Source: Novosphingobium ginsenosidimutans (GTDB lineage: Bacteria; Pseudomonadota; Alphaproteobacteria; Sphingomonadales; Sphingomonadaceae). Taken from it: a DNA stretch of 64,000 bases. Under the pieces are notes generated by a model, which saw nothing but the letters and a program-made list of their open reading frames with translations, made no database searches and was not told the DNA's origin. Location: assembly GCF_007954425.1 (NCBI RefSeq), contig NZ_CP042345.1:2106001-2170000 (forward strand). Direction: 5' to 3'. Positions 1 to 12,187 of this stretch are shown here, one piece after another. Numbering within the stretch: position 1 is the stretch's first letter; every line of letters starts with the position of its first letter. A program made the position numbers and the translations under genes.

Positions 1-685
1 CCATCGCCCGGCCGATCTCGACCAGTTCCTCTTCGGTCGCGGTGGTGCCGGGGACCAGTTCGCCATCGATCGAGCGGTGCAGCACGGTGCGGCTGGTGGA
101 AAAGCCCAGCGCCCCGGCGCGCACGCCTTCCTCGACGATATCGGCCATTTTCTGGATATCATCGGCAGTCGGGACGGCGCCCGGCATTTCGCGGTCACCC
201 AGCACATAGGCACGCACCGCGCCGTGCGGCACATGGGTGCCTACGTCGATGGCGCGCGGCAACCGCTCCAGCGCATCAAGGTATTCTGGGAAGGTTTCCC
301 AGTCCCACTTCATCCCTTCGGCCAGGGCAGTACCGGGGATATCCTCCACCCCTTCCATCAGTCCGATCAGCCAGTTGTGGCGATCCGGCGCAGCCGGGGC
401 AAAGCCAACACCGCAATTGCCCATCACCGCCGTGGTGACGCCGTGCCACGATGACGGCGCCATTTCCTGGTCCCAGGTGGCCTGGCCATCATAATGCGTG
501 TGCACATCGACCCAGCCCGGCGCGACGATCTTGCCCGCCGCGTCGATCTCGTCCGTGGCGTCGCCCTGGATCTTGCCCACTGCGGCGATCAGCCCGTCCT
601 TGACCGCAATGTCGCCCGTAAAGCGCGGATTGCCGGTGCCGTCGACAATTGTGCCGCCGCGAATGATCAGATCGTAGGTTGCCAT
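1..685 (-). CDS. N-acyl-D-amino-acid deacylase-type amidohydrolase (C-terminal part outside window)
   Basis: Partial gene; its 3' end lies beyond the left edge, and about 228 N-terminal codons are visible. The protein opens with the urease/D-aminoacylase-type beta strand (IIRGGTIVDGTGNP) and then carries the metal-binding VDVHTHYDGQ motif near residue 60. The segment MGNCGVGFAP is typical of D-aminoacylases and N-acyl-D-Asp/Glu deacylases, zinc amidohydrolases that hydrolyse N-acylated D-amino acids. The start is supported by GGAGAG six bases upstream of the ATG. The exact substrate cannot be told from this fragment. Confidence 0.85.
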   Translation of the reverse strand, partial: MATYDLIIRGGTIVDGTGNPRFTGDIAVKDGLIAAVGKIQGDATDEIDAAGKIVAPGWVDVHTHYDGQATWDQEMAPSSWHGVTTAVMGNCGVGFAPAAPDRHNWLIGLMEGVEDIPGTALAEGMKWDWETFPEYLDALERLPRAIDVGTHVPHGAVRAYVLGDREMPGAVPTADDIQKMADIVEEGVRAGALGFSTSRTVLHRSIDGELVPGTTATEEELVEIGRAM

Positions 686-780
686 GGGCTCTCTCCGCTG
701 GTCGCGACTCTCTTGGGTCGCGCCTTTAACCGGGCGATTAAATCACGGGTCGGGGATGGGGGCAAGCGAAGAAGCGGGGC

Positions 781-2091
781 CTATTCCCCAAGGGCCCGGA
801 TCATGTCTCCGACATCGACGAACTTCTCGCGCGGGGCGCCGTCGCGGGCGCGCTTTTCCTCGGCGGCCTCGATCTTCTTCCAGTCGCGGAAAGTGACGAC
901 ATCGAGGCCGCGCGCCTCGGCCAAAGCGTCGAACCCGGGGCGGCCAGCCTTGCCTGCGCCGTTGCCGATATCCTCGGCAATCAGTTCGACCACGGAAAAA
1001 CCATCGGGGCGGTTAGTGCCGATGGTGCCAGAAGGCCCGCGCCGCGCCCAACCGACGCAATAGAGGCCAGGGAGAATCCGCCCTTCGTCATTGGCAAAGC
1101 GGCCGGCACTCTCTTCAAACGGCACGCCGGGGATCGGGCTGGTCTTGTAGCCGATGCAGGTGACGATGAGGCTGCAGGGGATCGTGTAGGTTTCGCCCGT
1201 GCCGCTGGCCCGACCATTGGTGTCGAGCACGGTGCGCTCGATCTCGATCCCAGTCACCTTGTCATCGCCCAGGATCGCACGCGGACTGGCGAAGAAATCG
1301 AAGTCGATCTCGACCGGCTTGTCGGCGCGAAACTCCTCGGGGATCGCGGCGAACCCGCGCAGGTGGCCGACCGACTTGCGCTGTCCGGGTTCCAGGAACA
1401 GGTCCTCGTCTTCGGCCGGCAGGTCGGCTGGATCGACCCGCGGGCAGGCGCGTTCCAGGTGGGCCAGTTCGCCCAGTTCCTTGGGGGTCATCGCGATCTG
1501 GTGCGGGCCGCGCCGACCCAGGATGACGATCCGATAAATCTTTGATCTTTCAAGCGTATGGAGCGCATGACCGACGATGTCGCTGCCGGTAAACTCGCTT
1601 GCGGTCTTGGACATGATCCGAGCCACGTCGAGGGCGACATTGCCGTTGCCGATGACGACGGCGGTGCTGCCCGACAGGTCCGGATTGAGCTTTGCGAACT
1701 GGGGATGGCCATTGTACCAGCCGACGAAGGCAGCACTGCCGAAGACGTTTTCCAACCCCTCGCCAGGGATCCCTGCGGGCTTGTCGTTGGGGGCTCCTGT
1801 CGCCAGGACAACGGCGTCGTAAAGCTCTTGCAGTTCGGCGATGGTCACATCCTCGCCGATCATGACGTTGCCGACAAAACGGACATTGTCGGACAGCGCC
1901 GTTCCCTCATAGCGGCGCGAGACGCCCTTGATCGACTGATGGTCCGGGGCAACGCCGGTGCGGATCAGGCCATAGGGGACTGGCAGCATATCGAAGATAT
2001 CGACCCGGACATCCTCGCCCCACTGCTTTTGTGCGGCTTCGGCGGTGTAATAGCCAGCGGGACCTGATCCGATGATGGCGATGTGGCGCAT
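781..2091 (-). CDS. fprA: Ferredoxin/adrenodoxin-type NADP+ reductase (FprA-like flavoprotein)
   Basis: 436-residue FAD- and NADP-binding reductase of the adrenodoxin-reductase/FprA type, which moves electrons between NADPH and ferredoxin. It starts MRHIAIIGSGPAGYYTAEAA (FAD Rossmann GxGxxG), has VIGNGNVALDVARI for NADP binding near residues 150-165, and ends with the diagnostic GWARRGPSGTIGTNRPDG region. The open frame continues upstream, but that extension lacks family similarity, so I start at the ATG at 2091, which has GGGGGAGG about 11 bases upstream. The gene diverges from the first cyclic-di-GMP gene. Its ferredoxin partner is not in the window. Confidence 0.93.
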   Translation of the reverse strand: MRHIAIIGSGPAGYYTAEAAQKQWGEDVRVDIFDMLPVPYGLIRTGVAPDHQSIKGVSRRYEGTALSDNVRFVGNVMIGEDVTIAELQELYDAVVLATGAPNDKPAGIPGEGLENVFGSAAFVGWYNGHPQFAKLNPDLSGSTAVVIGNGNVALDVARIMSKTASEFTGSDIVGHALHTLERSKIYRIVILGRRGPHQIAMTPKELGELAHLERACPRVDPADLPAEDEDLFLEPGQRKSVGHLRGFAAIPEEFRADKPVEIDFDFFASPRAILGDDKVTGIEIERTVLDTNGRASGTGETYTIPCSLIVTCIGYKTSPIPGVPFEESAGRFANDEGRILPGLYCVGWARRGPSGTIGTNRPDGFSVVELIAEDIGNGAGKAGRPGFDALAEARGLDVVTFRDWKKIEAAEEKRARDGAPREKFVDVGDMIRALGE

Positions 2092-2285
2092 GTCCTGCGT
2101 GGCCTCCCCCGGTCGCTGCGGAGGACCACTTTCAGCCACTCCGCTCGCGTTTTCTGCCTGGGCAGGATGCCTTGCAGACAAGGGCTTTGCAACCCGGCTG
2201 GCAAAAGTCGCAGGGCTGCTCGCACGCTCGCTTTTGCTTATGAAAGTTAACTGTTTTTCAAAGTGCCTCGGGCAAAAGCGCAGCC

Positions 2286-4892
2286 ATGTCCGCGAGGCAC
2301 GCGAGAACGATTCAAGCTGCGGCGCGCGACGCGCCAGTTGGCGCTCGCCTGCGTGACACGGCTCGAGCGCAGGAGCTGGTTGGTGACAACTGGTGGTTGA
2401 TGGCACCGATCATGGCGGTGATCACGATCGTCATCGCCACTGCGACCGACACCCTACCGGGCATCCCGGCGCTGAGCCTGATCGCTGCGGCGATGTGGCT
2501 GACCTGGCCCATCGCCCGCGTCAACCGGCGCGAAAAGCTGCGCTGCCACGATCAGACCCGCCGTCAGCTCCTGTTGGGCTTGCACATCAGCGGGCCGATG
2601 CTGCTGTTCGGCCTTGCGATCGGGTTCTGGACCGAGAGCATTCCATCGATGGACTGGCGCGAGACGATAAGCGCCCCCGTGATCGCCTCTTCCCTGGCCG
2701 CTGTGATCCTCAATCGTCGCATCGCCAGTATCATCGCGGCGACTATCGCAACCTGGCTGGGTGTGGCGCTGGTCGCGGGCAATATCGATACTCTGATGAT
2801 CCTGATCGGCGGGGCGGCCATCGGGGTTCACGCGTCGGTTCAGCAGGCCCGCCAAGACCGCGCCGAATTCGCTGCCGAACGTGAGCGCCGGCGCAACCAG
2901 ACACGCGCGGAACAGTTGCTCAACGAGTTCGAGGAGAGCGGGCAGGGCTGGTTCTTTGAAACCGACCGGCACGGCGCGCTGCTCTATGTCTCGCCAACCG
3001 TGGGAAAGGTGCTCGACCGCGAGCCGCACGAACTTGTCGGCGAGCCATTGTCCGTGCTCTTTCAGCCCGATGCCGAGGAGGGGGAGCGATCGCTGGCTTT
3101 CCATCTGACGGCCCGTTCGGCCTTCAACGACCTGGCCCTGCGCGCCGCCGTTCCTGGCGAGGAGCGCTGGTGGTCGATTTCGGCCCGGCCGCTGTACGAT
3201 GAGTTCGGCAACTTCCTGGGTTTTCGGGGTTCGGGCCATGACCTGACCGAGAAACGCCGGTCGCAGGAACACGCCTCGCGCCTGGCGCATTACGACTCGC
3301 TTACCGGCCTCGCTAACCGCCTGCAGATGGCTCAAACGCTGGAACGCATTCTGGCCGCGCCGAATCCGGGGCAGCGCGCCTGCTCTATCTTCCTGCTCGA
3401 CCTCGATCGGTTCAAGCAGGTCAACGACACGATGGGCCATCCGGTCGGCGATGCCTTGCTGACGCAGGTGGCGGAAAGGCTTAGACACACCGTTGGCGAG
3501 CTTGGCCGGGTCGGCCGACTGGGTGGTGATGAGTTTGAGGTCGTCCTGCCCGGCCGGCACAAGCGCGAAGCCCTGGCGGCGCTGGCCGAGCGGGTGATCG
3601 ACAACTTGTCGCTGCCCTACCAGCTTGAAGGCCACCGCGTGGTCATTGGCGCCTCGATCGGGATCGCCCTGTCCCCCGACGATGGGGTGACTTCTGACGC
3701 GCTGATCCGCAATGCCGACCTGGCGCTCTACGCGGCCAAGGATGGCGGGCGCGGGCGGCACCACTTCTATGCAGCCGATCTACACAGCGATGCCGAGGAA
3801 CGCCGCCAGCTTGAGGCGGACCTGCGCGAGGCTGTTGCCATTGGTGGGCTTGAACTGGCCTACCAGCCAGTAGTCCAGACCACTACCGAACGAATTACCG
3901 GGTTTGAGGCGCTGCTGCGCTGGACCCATCCGGTCCATGGGCCGCTATCGCCCACCAAGTTCATTCCGATTGCCGAAGATGTCGGCATGATCACTCAGAT
4001 TGGCGAATGGGCCTTGCGCACGGCCTGCATGGAACTGGCCAAGTGGCCGGAATCGGTCCGCGTGGCGGTCAACGTCTCGCCCTTGCAGTTCGCCAATCCG
4101 GGCCTGCCGGCTGTGGTGACCCAGGCGCTCGCAAATGCTCAGGTCAGCCCTGACCGGTTAGAGCTGGAGATTACCGAAAGCGTGTTTCTCAACGAGGACG
4201 AAGGCGTCGAAAAGATGTTCGCGGCGCTGAAGCGGATCGGCGTGCGGCTGGTGCTCGATGACTTCGGCACAGGCTATTCCTCGCTTGGCTATCTCCAGCG
4301 CGCGCCGTTCAACAAGATCAAGATCGATCAGTCATTCGTGCGCGGCGCCACCCAGGCCGGCAGCCCGAACGGCGCAATCATCAGCTCGATTGTGAGCCTG
4401 GCCGAAGCGCTGGGCATGGAAACCACGGCCGAGGGCGTCGAGACCTTTGACGAGCTCGATCTGATCCGCCACCTCGGATGCAGCCACGTTCAAGGTTACA
4501 TCTATGACAAGCCGCTGACTTTCGCCGAAGCGAGCGCACGGCTGGCCTCAGGGTTGACTGCAATCCCCAGCGGCCCGCGCTCGGCCCGGGCAACGCGGCA
4601 CACCGTCTTGCGCAAGGTCACGCTGGTCCATGGTGAGCAGCGCTACCAGGCCACGATCCGCAACCTCTCGGCGACCGGGGCGCTGATCGAAGGGCTGTGG
4701 AATGTCCCGGCGGGGACCATTTTCCAACTGGAATGGGGCGATGGCCAGGTGATGACTGCGACCGCCCGCTGGTCGCAGCAGAACCGGATGGGCGTCGAAT
4801 TCGCCACCCAGCTGGCGGGTTCGCCTGGCGCAGGTCAGCCTGCCCTCGGCAACGCCGACCTGTCGCTAGTGCGGCGCCAGGCAGCCGGTTAA
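2286..4892 (+). CDS. Membrane PAS-GGDEF-EAL-PilZ cyclic-di-GMP protein
   Basis: 868 residues. An N-terminal region of about five hydrophobic segments (residues 35-185) anchors it in the inner membrane. A PAS-like domain (about 215-320), a GGDEF domain with intact LGGDEF near 412, and an EAL domain with FEALLRW near 540, [15 protein letters not shown] near 658 and KIDQSFV follow. A PilZ-like tail spans about 768-850. Both synthesis and hydrolysis motifs are intact, so net activity cannot be predicted. In the PilZ RxxxR motif the first Arg appears replaced by His (RHTVLR), while NLSATG fits the second motif. It is followed in tandem by a soluble paralogue. The start has no clear Shine-Dalgarno, and the ATG near 2401 is an alternative. 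Confidence 0.9.
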   Translation: MSARHARTIQAAARDAPVGARLRDTARAQELVGDNWWLMAPIMAVITIVIATATDTLPGIPALSLIAAAMWLTWPIARVNRREKLRCHDQTRRQLLLGLHISGPMLLFGLAIGFWTESIPSMDWRETISAPVIASSLAAVILNRRIASIIAATIATWLGVALVAGNIDTLMILIGGAAIGVHASVQQARQDRAEFAAERERRRNQTRAEQLLNEFEESGQGWFFETDRHGALLYVSPTVGKVLDREPHELVGEPLSVLFQPDAEEGERSLAFHLTARSAFNDLALRAAVPGEERWWSISARPLYDEFGNFLGFRGSGHDLTEKRRSQEHASRLAHYDSLTGLANRLQMAQTLERILAAPNPGQRACSIFLLDLDRFKQVNDTMGHPVGDALLTQVAERLRHTVGELGRVGRLGGDEFEVVLPGRHKREALAALAERVIDNLSLPYQLEGHRVVIGASIGIALSPDDGVTSDALIRNADLALYAAKDGGRGRHHFYAADLHSDAEERRQLEADLREAVAIGGLELAYQPVVQTTTERITGFEALLRWTHPVHGPLSPTKFIPIAEDVGMITQIGEWALRTACMELAKWPESVRVAVNVSPLQFANPGLPAVVTQALANAQVSPDRLELEITESVFLNEDEGVEKMFAALKRIGVRLVLDDFGTGYSSLGYLQRAPFNKIKIDQSFVRGATQAGSPNGAIISSIVSLAEALGMETTAEGVETFDELDLIRHLGCSHVQGYIYDKPLTFAEASARLASGLTAIPSGPRSARATRHTVLRKVTLVHGEQRYQATIRNLSATGALIEGLWNVPAGTIFQLEWGDGQVMTATARWSQQNRMGVEFATQLAGSPGAGQPALGNADLSLVRRQAAG

Positions 4893-4985
4893 AAGCGCTG
4901 GAATGCTGCCATTTCAGGCCAGCTGTTAGGCTTTTCGCAACCATGTTCGCTTAGAAAAGCACAAGTCAAACAACGAGCGAGAACG

Positions 4986-7208
4986 ATGAGCGGAGGCAAT
5001 GCCTCACCCCTTGGCCGTTTCAGAAACCTGCTGGGCAGCCGGCGGGATGGCGGATCGACGTCCGAAATCAGTCGGAACGACCGCGAGCGCCTGCTCGAGC
5101 TGGCTCATGACTACGAAAAGTCCGGTCACGGCTGGTTCTGGTCGACCAGCGCCGATGGGCGGCTGACCTATGTGTCCGAATGTGTTGCGCAGGTTCTGGG
5201 CGTCCCGGTCGACGAACTGGTCGGGCAGCCGGTCCAATCATTGTTCATCCTGGAACGCGATGAAGACGATGGGGTTGAACGGACGCTCCCGCTGATCCTG
5301 AGCGCCCGCAAGACCTTTGCCGACCTGCCGGTCAAGGCGGCCAGCGATTCAGTCGAGTTGTGGTGGTCGATTGCCGGCCGGCCGCAGTTCGATGCCACTG
5401 GTCATTTCATGGGCTATTACGGCAACGCCATCGACGTGACCGCATCGCGCCAGTCGCACAAGGATGCCTCGCGCCTGGCGCAGTACGATTCGCTAACCGG
5501 CCTCGCCAACCGCCACCGCATCGGCAAGCGGCTCAACGCGATCCTCACTGCCTACAAGACCGCCAAGCGTGCTTGTGCGATCTTCATGCTCGATCTCGAC
5601 CGCTTCAAGCAGGTCAACGATACGCTGGGCCATCAGGCGGGAGACGAACTGCTCAAGCAGGTGGCGCAGCGGCTGCATCGCGTGCTGGGCGACAAGAGCT
5701 TTGAGATTGGCCGCCTGGGCGGTGATGAATTCCAGGTGATTCTGCCCGATATCGACGATCGCGGCCGCCTTGGCGAGATTGCACTGACAGTCATTTCGAT
5801 GCTGTCGCAACCCTACCAGATTGACGGCAGCCGCTGCGTGATCGGCGCTTCGGTTGGGATCGCGATCGCACCTTACGACGGGATTACCAGCGAAGAGCTG
5901 GTTCGTTCGGCCGACCTTGCGCTCTATGCCTCGAAGGGTGGGGGACGCGGGCAGTTCCGCTTCTACTCAAGTGATCTTCATAACGAAGCGGAGCGGCGCA
6001 AGCAGATCGAGGATGATTTGCGCGATGCCTTGGCCAGCGACCAGATGCACGTGGTTTACCAGCCGATCGTTGATGCCACGACCAACAAGGTGGTCTCGCT
6101 TGAGGCGCTGGCGCGCTGGGAGCACCCAGAGCTGGGCGAAATTGCCCCATCGATCTTCATCCCGATCGCCGAGGAAGCCAGTCTGATCGGGCAATTGGGC
6201 GATTGGGTGCTCAAACAAGCCTGCGCCGATGCCGCCGAATGGCCTGGCGGCGTCAAGATTTCGGTCAATGTCTCGGCTGCGCAGTTTGGCAACCTTGGTT
6301 TTCCGACGCTGGTCGCCCAGGCACTGGCCCATTCGGGCCTCTCGCCGGACCGGCTGGAACTGGAACTGACCGAATCTGTCTTCCTGGGCGACAAGTCGAG
6401 CACCGAAGACATGTTCAACGCGCTCAAGATGCTGGGCGTGCGGTTGGCGCTCGACGATTTCGGCACCGGCTATTCGTCGCTCAGCTATCTGCAGCACGCG
6501 CCGTTCGACAAAATCAAGATCGATCAGAGCTTCATCACCGATGTGACCCAGCCTGGCAGCCGCAACGCCGCGATCATTTCGGCGATCGTCAGCCTGGCCA
6601 AGGCGCTGAAGATGGACACCACCGCCGAAGGAATCGAAGCCCACGACGAGCTAAAGGCCATGCGCAGGCTGGGGGTCAGTCAGATCCAGGGCTTCATTTA
6701 CGCCTCGGCCGTTCCGGTCGATGAAGTCAGCGAGAATTTGCTCAGCGGCGATTGGGTGATCGAGCCCGATGGGCCGAGCCGCTATCGCCCGGACCGTCGC
6801 ACCGTACTGCGCAAGGTCGGTCTGATCCACGAGGATCATCGCTACGAAGTGATGATGCGCAACCTGTCGCGCAGTGGCTGCATGGTCGAAGGCCTGGTCG
6901 ATGTGCCGGTTGGCACGCCTTTCGTGGTCGATTTCGGCGAAGGTCAGTTGGCCGTGGCGCACGTCCGGCGCAGCGCCGGCGCGATGCAGGGGCTGGAATT
7001 CGAACAGCAGCTGGTTGACGACGGTGCCGGCGGCCTGTGCACCCGCCACCGCGTTTCGCCCTATGTCCTGGCTCAGGCCGGCATGCCGCTTCAGGCCCTG
7101 CCCAAGGGGCAATACCCGATGCAGCTGATGCAGCAGCCCGGCGCCCCGCTTAGCCTGCCGAAATTTGCCACGGTCGAAGTCAAGCACCGCGGAGTAAAGT
7201 TGGGCTAG
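4986..7208 (+). CDS. Soluble PAS-GGDEF-EAL-PilZ cyclic-di-GMP protein
   Basis: 740 residues, a clear paralogue of the upstream gene but without the membrane region. Order: short basic N-terminus, PAS-like domain (about 35-155), GGDEF domain with LGGDEF near 245, EAL domain with [10 protein letters not shown] near 372, [15 protein letters not shown] and KIDQSFI, and a C-terminal PilZ domain from about 600. The PilZ motif is complete here (RTVLR then NLSRSG), unlike the upstream paralogue. It is therefore predicted to make, break and bind c-di-GMP. The 93-base gap to the upstream gene suggests co-transcription or a tandem duplication. The 3' end overlaps the convergent flavoprotein gene by four bases. 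Confidence 0.92.
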   Translation: MSGGNASPLGRFRNLLGSRRDGGSTSEISRNDRERLLELAHDYEKSGHGWFWSTSADGRLTYVSECVAQVLGVPVDELVGQPVQSLFILERDEDDGVERTLPLILSARKTFADLPVKAASDSVELWWSIAGRPQFDATGHFMGYYGNAIDVTASRQSHKDASRLAQYDSLTGLANRHRIGKRLNAILTAYKTAKRACAIFMLDLDRFKQVNDTLGHQAGDELLKQVAQRLHRVLGDKSFEIGRLGGDEFQVILPDIDDRGRLGEIALTVISMLSQPYQIDGSRCVIGASVGIAIAPYDGITSEELVRSADLALYASKGGGRGQFRFYSSDLHNEAERRKQIEDDLRDALASDQMHVVYQPIVDATTNKVVSLEALARWEHPELGEIAPSIFIPIAEEASLIGQLGDWVLKQACADAAEWPGGVKISVNVSAAQFGNLGFPTLVAQALAHSGLSPDRLELELTESVFLGDKSSTEDMFNALKMLGVRLALDDFGTGYSSLSYLQHAPFDKIKIDQSFITDVTQPGSRNAAIISAIVSLAKALKMDTTAEGIEAHDELKAMRRLGVSQIQGFIYASAVPVDEVSENLLSGDWVIEPDGPSRYRPDRRTVLRKVGLIHEDHRYEVMMRNLSRSGCMVEGLVDVPVGTPFVVDFGEGQLAVAHVRRSAGAMQGLEFEQQLVDDGAGGLCTRHRVSPYVLAQAGMPLQALPKGQYPMQLMQQPGAPLSLPKFATVEVKHRGVKLG

Positions 7209-8125
7209 GCGCGCAGCAACGGCCTGCGCTGAGCCAGATCGTTGCGGATCGTGGTCGCGGCAACCCCCGCTTCGCCCATGGCGTGGCTGATCTGATCCAG
7301 CCCCAGCACGACATCGCCGGCAGCATAGAGGCCTGGCACCGAAGTGCGCTGGTGGGCATCGACCGGCAGCGAGCCGTCCTCGGCAATTCGGGCCCCGGCC
7401 TGCCGCGCCAGCTCGATATGGATGTCCGATCCCAGCGCCGGATAAAGGCTGTCATAGTGCACCACTCCGCCAGGCGTCGTCACTGCAATCACCTGGTCTT
7501 TGGGGTCGATCGCCTGGCAAGGTCCGTCGATCAGCGTGATGGCAAATTCGGCGACGCGAGTGCGGTCGATGGTCTCCAGCTGATGCGGCCCGTCCGGAGC
7601 GATCAGGGTCACGTCGGCCGTGTAACTGCGCAGGAACACGGCTTCGTTCACGCCGTGACTGCCCGTGCCGATCACGCCAATGCGCTTATCGGTTACTTCA
7701 TAGCCATCGCAAACCGGACAATAGCGGATTAGCCCGGCAGCCAGCGCGCGGTCGTGCTGGTCCGGGTCCATCGGCGGGCGCCGGTTCGTGACCCCAGTGG
7801 CCAGCAGCACGGCCGAGGCCTGAAGCGGCTGGCTGCCCCAGTCGACCAAAAAGCCGTCCTGCGCCGGCTCAATCCGCATCACTATCCCGCTGACCTGCTT
7901 GACCCCGAACCCTTCGGCCTGGGTGCGCATTCGCGCCAGCAGCTCGGTCCCGCTGATCCCGTCGGGAAAACCAGGGCAATTGTGACTGCGCGGGATCCGC
8001 GCCGCGCGGCTTTGCCCCGCGTCTACCACCAGCACTTTCAGGTGAAACCGCGCCAGATAGATCGCCGCCGTTAATCCTGCCGGTCCGCCACCGATTACCA
8101 CGCAGTCGTAATCGCTTTTGCTCAT
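7205..8125 (-). CDS. Thioredoxin-reductase-like NAD(P)/FAD oxidoreductase
   Basis: 306 residues, the size of bacterial low-molecular-weight thioredoxin reductases. It has an N-terminal FAD motif ([18 protein letters not shown]), the redox pair CPVC inside YCPVCDGYE near residue 130, a second dinucleotide fold ([10 protein letters not shown]), and a C-terminal [18 protein letters not shown]-contact segment. The CPVCDGYE context differs from the CATCDG of canonical TrxB, so the partner may not be thioredoxin. It is divergent from a TetR-family regulator with a palindromic shared promoter region, which suggests that regulator may control it. Confidence 0.88.
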   Translation of the reverse strand: MSKSDYDCVVIGGGPAGLTAAIYLARFHLKVLVVDAGQSRAARIPRSHNCPGFPDGISGTELLARMRTQAEGFGVKQVSGIVMRIEPAQDGFLVDWGSQPLQASAVLLATGVTNRRPPMDPDQHDRALAAGLIRYCPVCDGYEVTDKRIGVIGTGSHGVNEAVFLRSYTADVTLIAPDGPHQLETIDRTRVAEFAITLIDGPCQAIDPKDQVIAVTTPGGVVHYDSLYPALGSDIHIELARQAGARIAEDGSLPVDAHQRTSVPGLYAAGDVVLGLDQISHAMGEAGVAATTIRNDLAQRRPLLRA

Positions 8126-8197
8126 GGGGGTTTAGCCTCCTGGGCGGGGCTTTGTTCCATGCGGGCCGAAAGCCCTTGCCGGATCACTTCTTTATAT

Positions 8198-8210
8198 TAT
8201 GATTATCATA
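8198..8210. promoter_or_regulatory. 13-bp palindrome, likely TetR-family operator
   Basis: TATGATTATCATA is a perfect dyad around one central base, in an unusually AT-rich patch between two divergent genes. It lies 14 bases before the TetR start codon and just upstream of its AAGGAG ribosome site. Position and symmetry fit an autoregulated operator shared with the flavoprotein gene. Binding is inferred. Confidence 0.55.
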
Positions 8211-8223
8211 TAAAGGAGCGGCC

Positions 8224-8820
8224 ATGCGCTACACGTCCGAACACAAGCACGAGACCCGCACGAAGATCCTGAATGCGGCTGCACGCGTCCTGCGTGAACA
8301 GGGGCCGGATCGGCTGGCGATTGGCGAGGTCATGGCCAGCGTGGGGCTCACACACGGCGGCTTTTATGCGCATTTCCCCTCAAAGGATGCGCTGGTCGAA
8401 GAAGCGCTTGCGACAATGTTTGGAGAAGCCCGGCTTTCAGGCGCGCAGCTCAAACTCGCTTTGGCCGATCCGCAGGCCGATGTCCGCGCTGCGCTTCGCG
8501 GTTTTCTGTCAGGCTATTTGTCGCCCGCCCATCGGGATGGAAAGCAGGCCGGCTGCCCATTGCCGGTGATGGCCAGCGATAGCGGCCGCAGCGCCGGGCC
8601 AACGCGCGATCATTTCAGTCAGGGACTGCAGCGCATAACGGGCACCCTGGTGGCGGCCCTGGACCGGATAGGGCATAGCGATCCGCAGGCTATTGCCAGG
8701 GCAATTGTCAGCCGAATGGTCGGAGCAGTGGCCATTGCCCGGGCACTGGGGCCGGGGGCGGAATCCGATGCCGTGCTGCGCGACAGTCTCCTCGCGTTGA
8801 AAGAGGAGCTTGGGCTGTGA
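8224..8820 (+). CDS. TetR/AcrR-family transcriptional regulator
   Basis: 198 residues. The N-terminal helix-turn-helix is clear: TRTKILNAAARVLREQG, then IGEVMASVGLTHGGFYAHFPSKDAL, the signature of the TetR recognition helix. The C-terminal ligand domain includes a CPLPVMASD stretch typical of a common proteobacterial subgroup. AAGGAG seven bases upstream supports the ATG. The stop codon overlaps the GTG start of a MATE efflux gene by four bases (GTGA), so the two are translationally coupled and the regulator probably controls the pump. The ligand is unknown. Confidence 0.92.
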   Translation: MRYTSEHKHETRTKILNAAARVLREQGPDRLAIGEVMASVGLTHGGFYAHFPSKDALVEEALATMFGEARLSGAQLKLALADPQADVRAALRGFLSGYLSPAHRDGKQAGCPLPVMASDSGRSAGPTRDHFSQGLQRITGTLVAALDRIGHSDPQAIARAIVSRMVGAVAIARALGPGAESDAVLRDSLLALKEELGL

Positions 8821-10169
8821 ACGCCTCCGTTGCCGTCGATGCCCGGACCGCCATGTTGCGCAGCGGGCCGATCCTGCCAACCCTGACCAGGCTAAGCCTC
8901 CCCAACCTGATTGCGCTCTGCTCTGCCACGATCGTTTCGATTGCCGAGACCGCCTATGTCGGCCGCTTGGGGGTGGCCTCGCTTGGCGGCATTGCGCTGG
9001 CCTTTCCGGTCTTCATGCTGATGCAAATGCTTTCGGCCGGGGCCATGGGGGGGACGGTCTCGGGCGCGATCAGTCGCGCGCTGGGGGCGGGGGATGCTGC
9101 GGCGGCGCGCGGTCTTGCGCTAACCGCGCTGGCGTTGGGCGTGGGCTTTGGTTTGCTGCTGAACCTTATCGTTCTGACACTCGGCCCCGCGGTCTTCCGG
9201 CTGATGGGCGGGCATGGGGCGGTCCTGGAGGAAGCCGTAACCTTCGCGCATATCGCCGCTTTCGCCATCGCCGGAATCTGGGCTTCGAACACGCTGGCCT
9301 CGATTGCCCGCGGTTCGGGCACCATGGCGGTCCCGGCGGTGATCCTGCTCGTGTCGGGACTGGTCCAGGTTGCCATTGGCGGGACGCTTGCGTTGGGCTT
9401 GGGCCCAGCTCCGCAGCTCGGGATAGCCGGCGTGGCGATAGGCCAGCTGGTCGCCTTCTGGGGCGCGGCGCTCGCCTTGCTGGTCTATCTCCTGTCGCCG
9501 CGCTCGCGCCTGCGCCTGACCTTTGCGGCCAGCTTGCTCTCTGCCGCCCGCGCGCGTGAGATCATGCGGATTGGCTGGATCGCGATGCTCTCGCCGCTGC
9601 TGTCGGTTTCGACCGTGTTGGTCCTGACCAGTCTGGTTGCACAGTTCGGACCCGAGGCACTGGCTGGCTACGGGATCGGTGTACGGCTGGAATTCCTGCT
9701 GATCCCGATCGCCTTCTCGGTCGGCGTAGCCTCTGTGCCGATGGTCGGCACCGCCATGGGTGCGGGCGATGTGCCGCGCGCACGGGCCGTGGCCTGGACC
9801 GCCGGGGCGATGGCCGCGACGGCGCTCGGCGTGCTCGGTGCGGTCGTCGCAGTGATGCCGTGGCTGTGGGTCGATTTGTTCACGGCCGACCCGGTCGTCC
9901 GCCAGACGGCATACCAGTATCTCGTGATCGCCGGGATCGGCTTCCCGTTCTTCGGCCTCGGCCTGTGCCTCTACTTCGGCTCGCAAGGCGCGGGCCGGGT
10001 GGGCGGAGCGATCGGCGCCCAGGCCATCCGGCTGGGGATGGTGGTGATCGGCGGCTGGCTGCTGGCCCACGCAGGTCTGCCGCTCTGGAGCGTCTTCGCG
10101 CTTTCGGTCAGCGCGATGATCGCGATGGGCCTGGCGACGGCGCTGTTCGTCAAGCTGACCCGCTGGTAG
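8817..10169 (+). CDS. MATE-family multidrug efflux transporter
   Basis: 450 residues with about twelve hydrophobic segments in two similar halves, the MATE/NorM layout. The start region PTLTRLSLPNLIALCSATIVSIAETAYVG is typical of the family, as is the GGTVSGAISRALGAGD loop, repeated as VPMVGTAMGAGDVPRA in the second half. MATE proteins export cationic drugs or metabolites using Na+ or H+ gradients in the inner membrane. The start is GTG, overlapping the TetR stop. The substrate is unknown. Confidence 0.93.
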   Translation: MNASVAVDARTAMLRSGPILPTLTRLSLPNLIALCSATIVSIAETAYVGRLGVASLGGIALAFPVFMLMQMLSAGAMGGTVSGAISRALGAGDAAAARGLALTALALGVGFGLLLNLIVLTLGPAVFRLMGGHGAVLEEAVTFAHIAAFAIAGIWASNTLASIARGSGTMAVPAVILLVSGLVQVAIGGTLALGLGPAPQLGIAGVAIGQLVAFWGAALALLVYLLSPRSRLRLTFAASLLSAARAREIMRIGWIAMLSPLLSVSTVLVLTSLVAQFGPEALAGYGIGVRLEFLLIPIAFSVGVASVPMVGTAMGAGDVPRARAVAWTAGAMAATALGVLGAVVAVMPWLWVDLFTADPVVRQTAYQYLVIAGIGFPFFGLGLCLYFGSQGAGRVGGAIGAQAIRLGMVVIGGWLLAHAGLPLWSVFALSVSAMIAMGLATALFVKLTRW

Positions 10170-10249
10170 CCAGACGGCTTATGGCCTTCCGGGCCGGTGA
10201 CAGTGCGCTGACTTGCTGCTAGGGGCGAGGCAAACCTAGCGGAAGTGTC

Positions 10250-12067
<1,818 letters not shown>

Positions 12068-12072
12068 AGGCG

Positions 12073-12106
12073 TCTAAGCGACGTTGCGCAGCAACGGTAG
12101 CTTAGA
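12073..12106 (+). terminator. Stem-loop after lepA
   Basis: Outer arms TCTAAGC and GCTTAGA pair perfectly, and an inner GTTGC/GCAAC stem closes a GCA loop. It begins six bases after the lepA stop. There is no T-run, so it may be a weak or Rho-assisted terminator or simply an RNA-stabilising hairpin. Confidence 0.45.
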
Positions 12107-12187
12107 AGCCGGTGCGCGCCAGCGCATCACCCGACCCGGCCGACCTCGGTGCATAGCGCCGCGGATCGACGTCACGTGGCGCATGGA

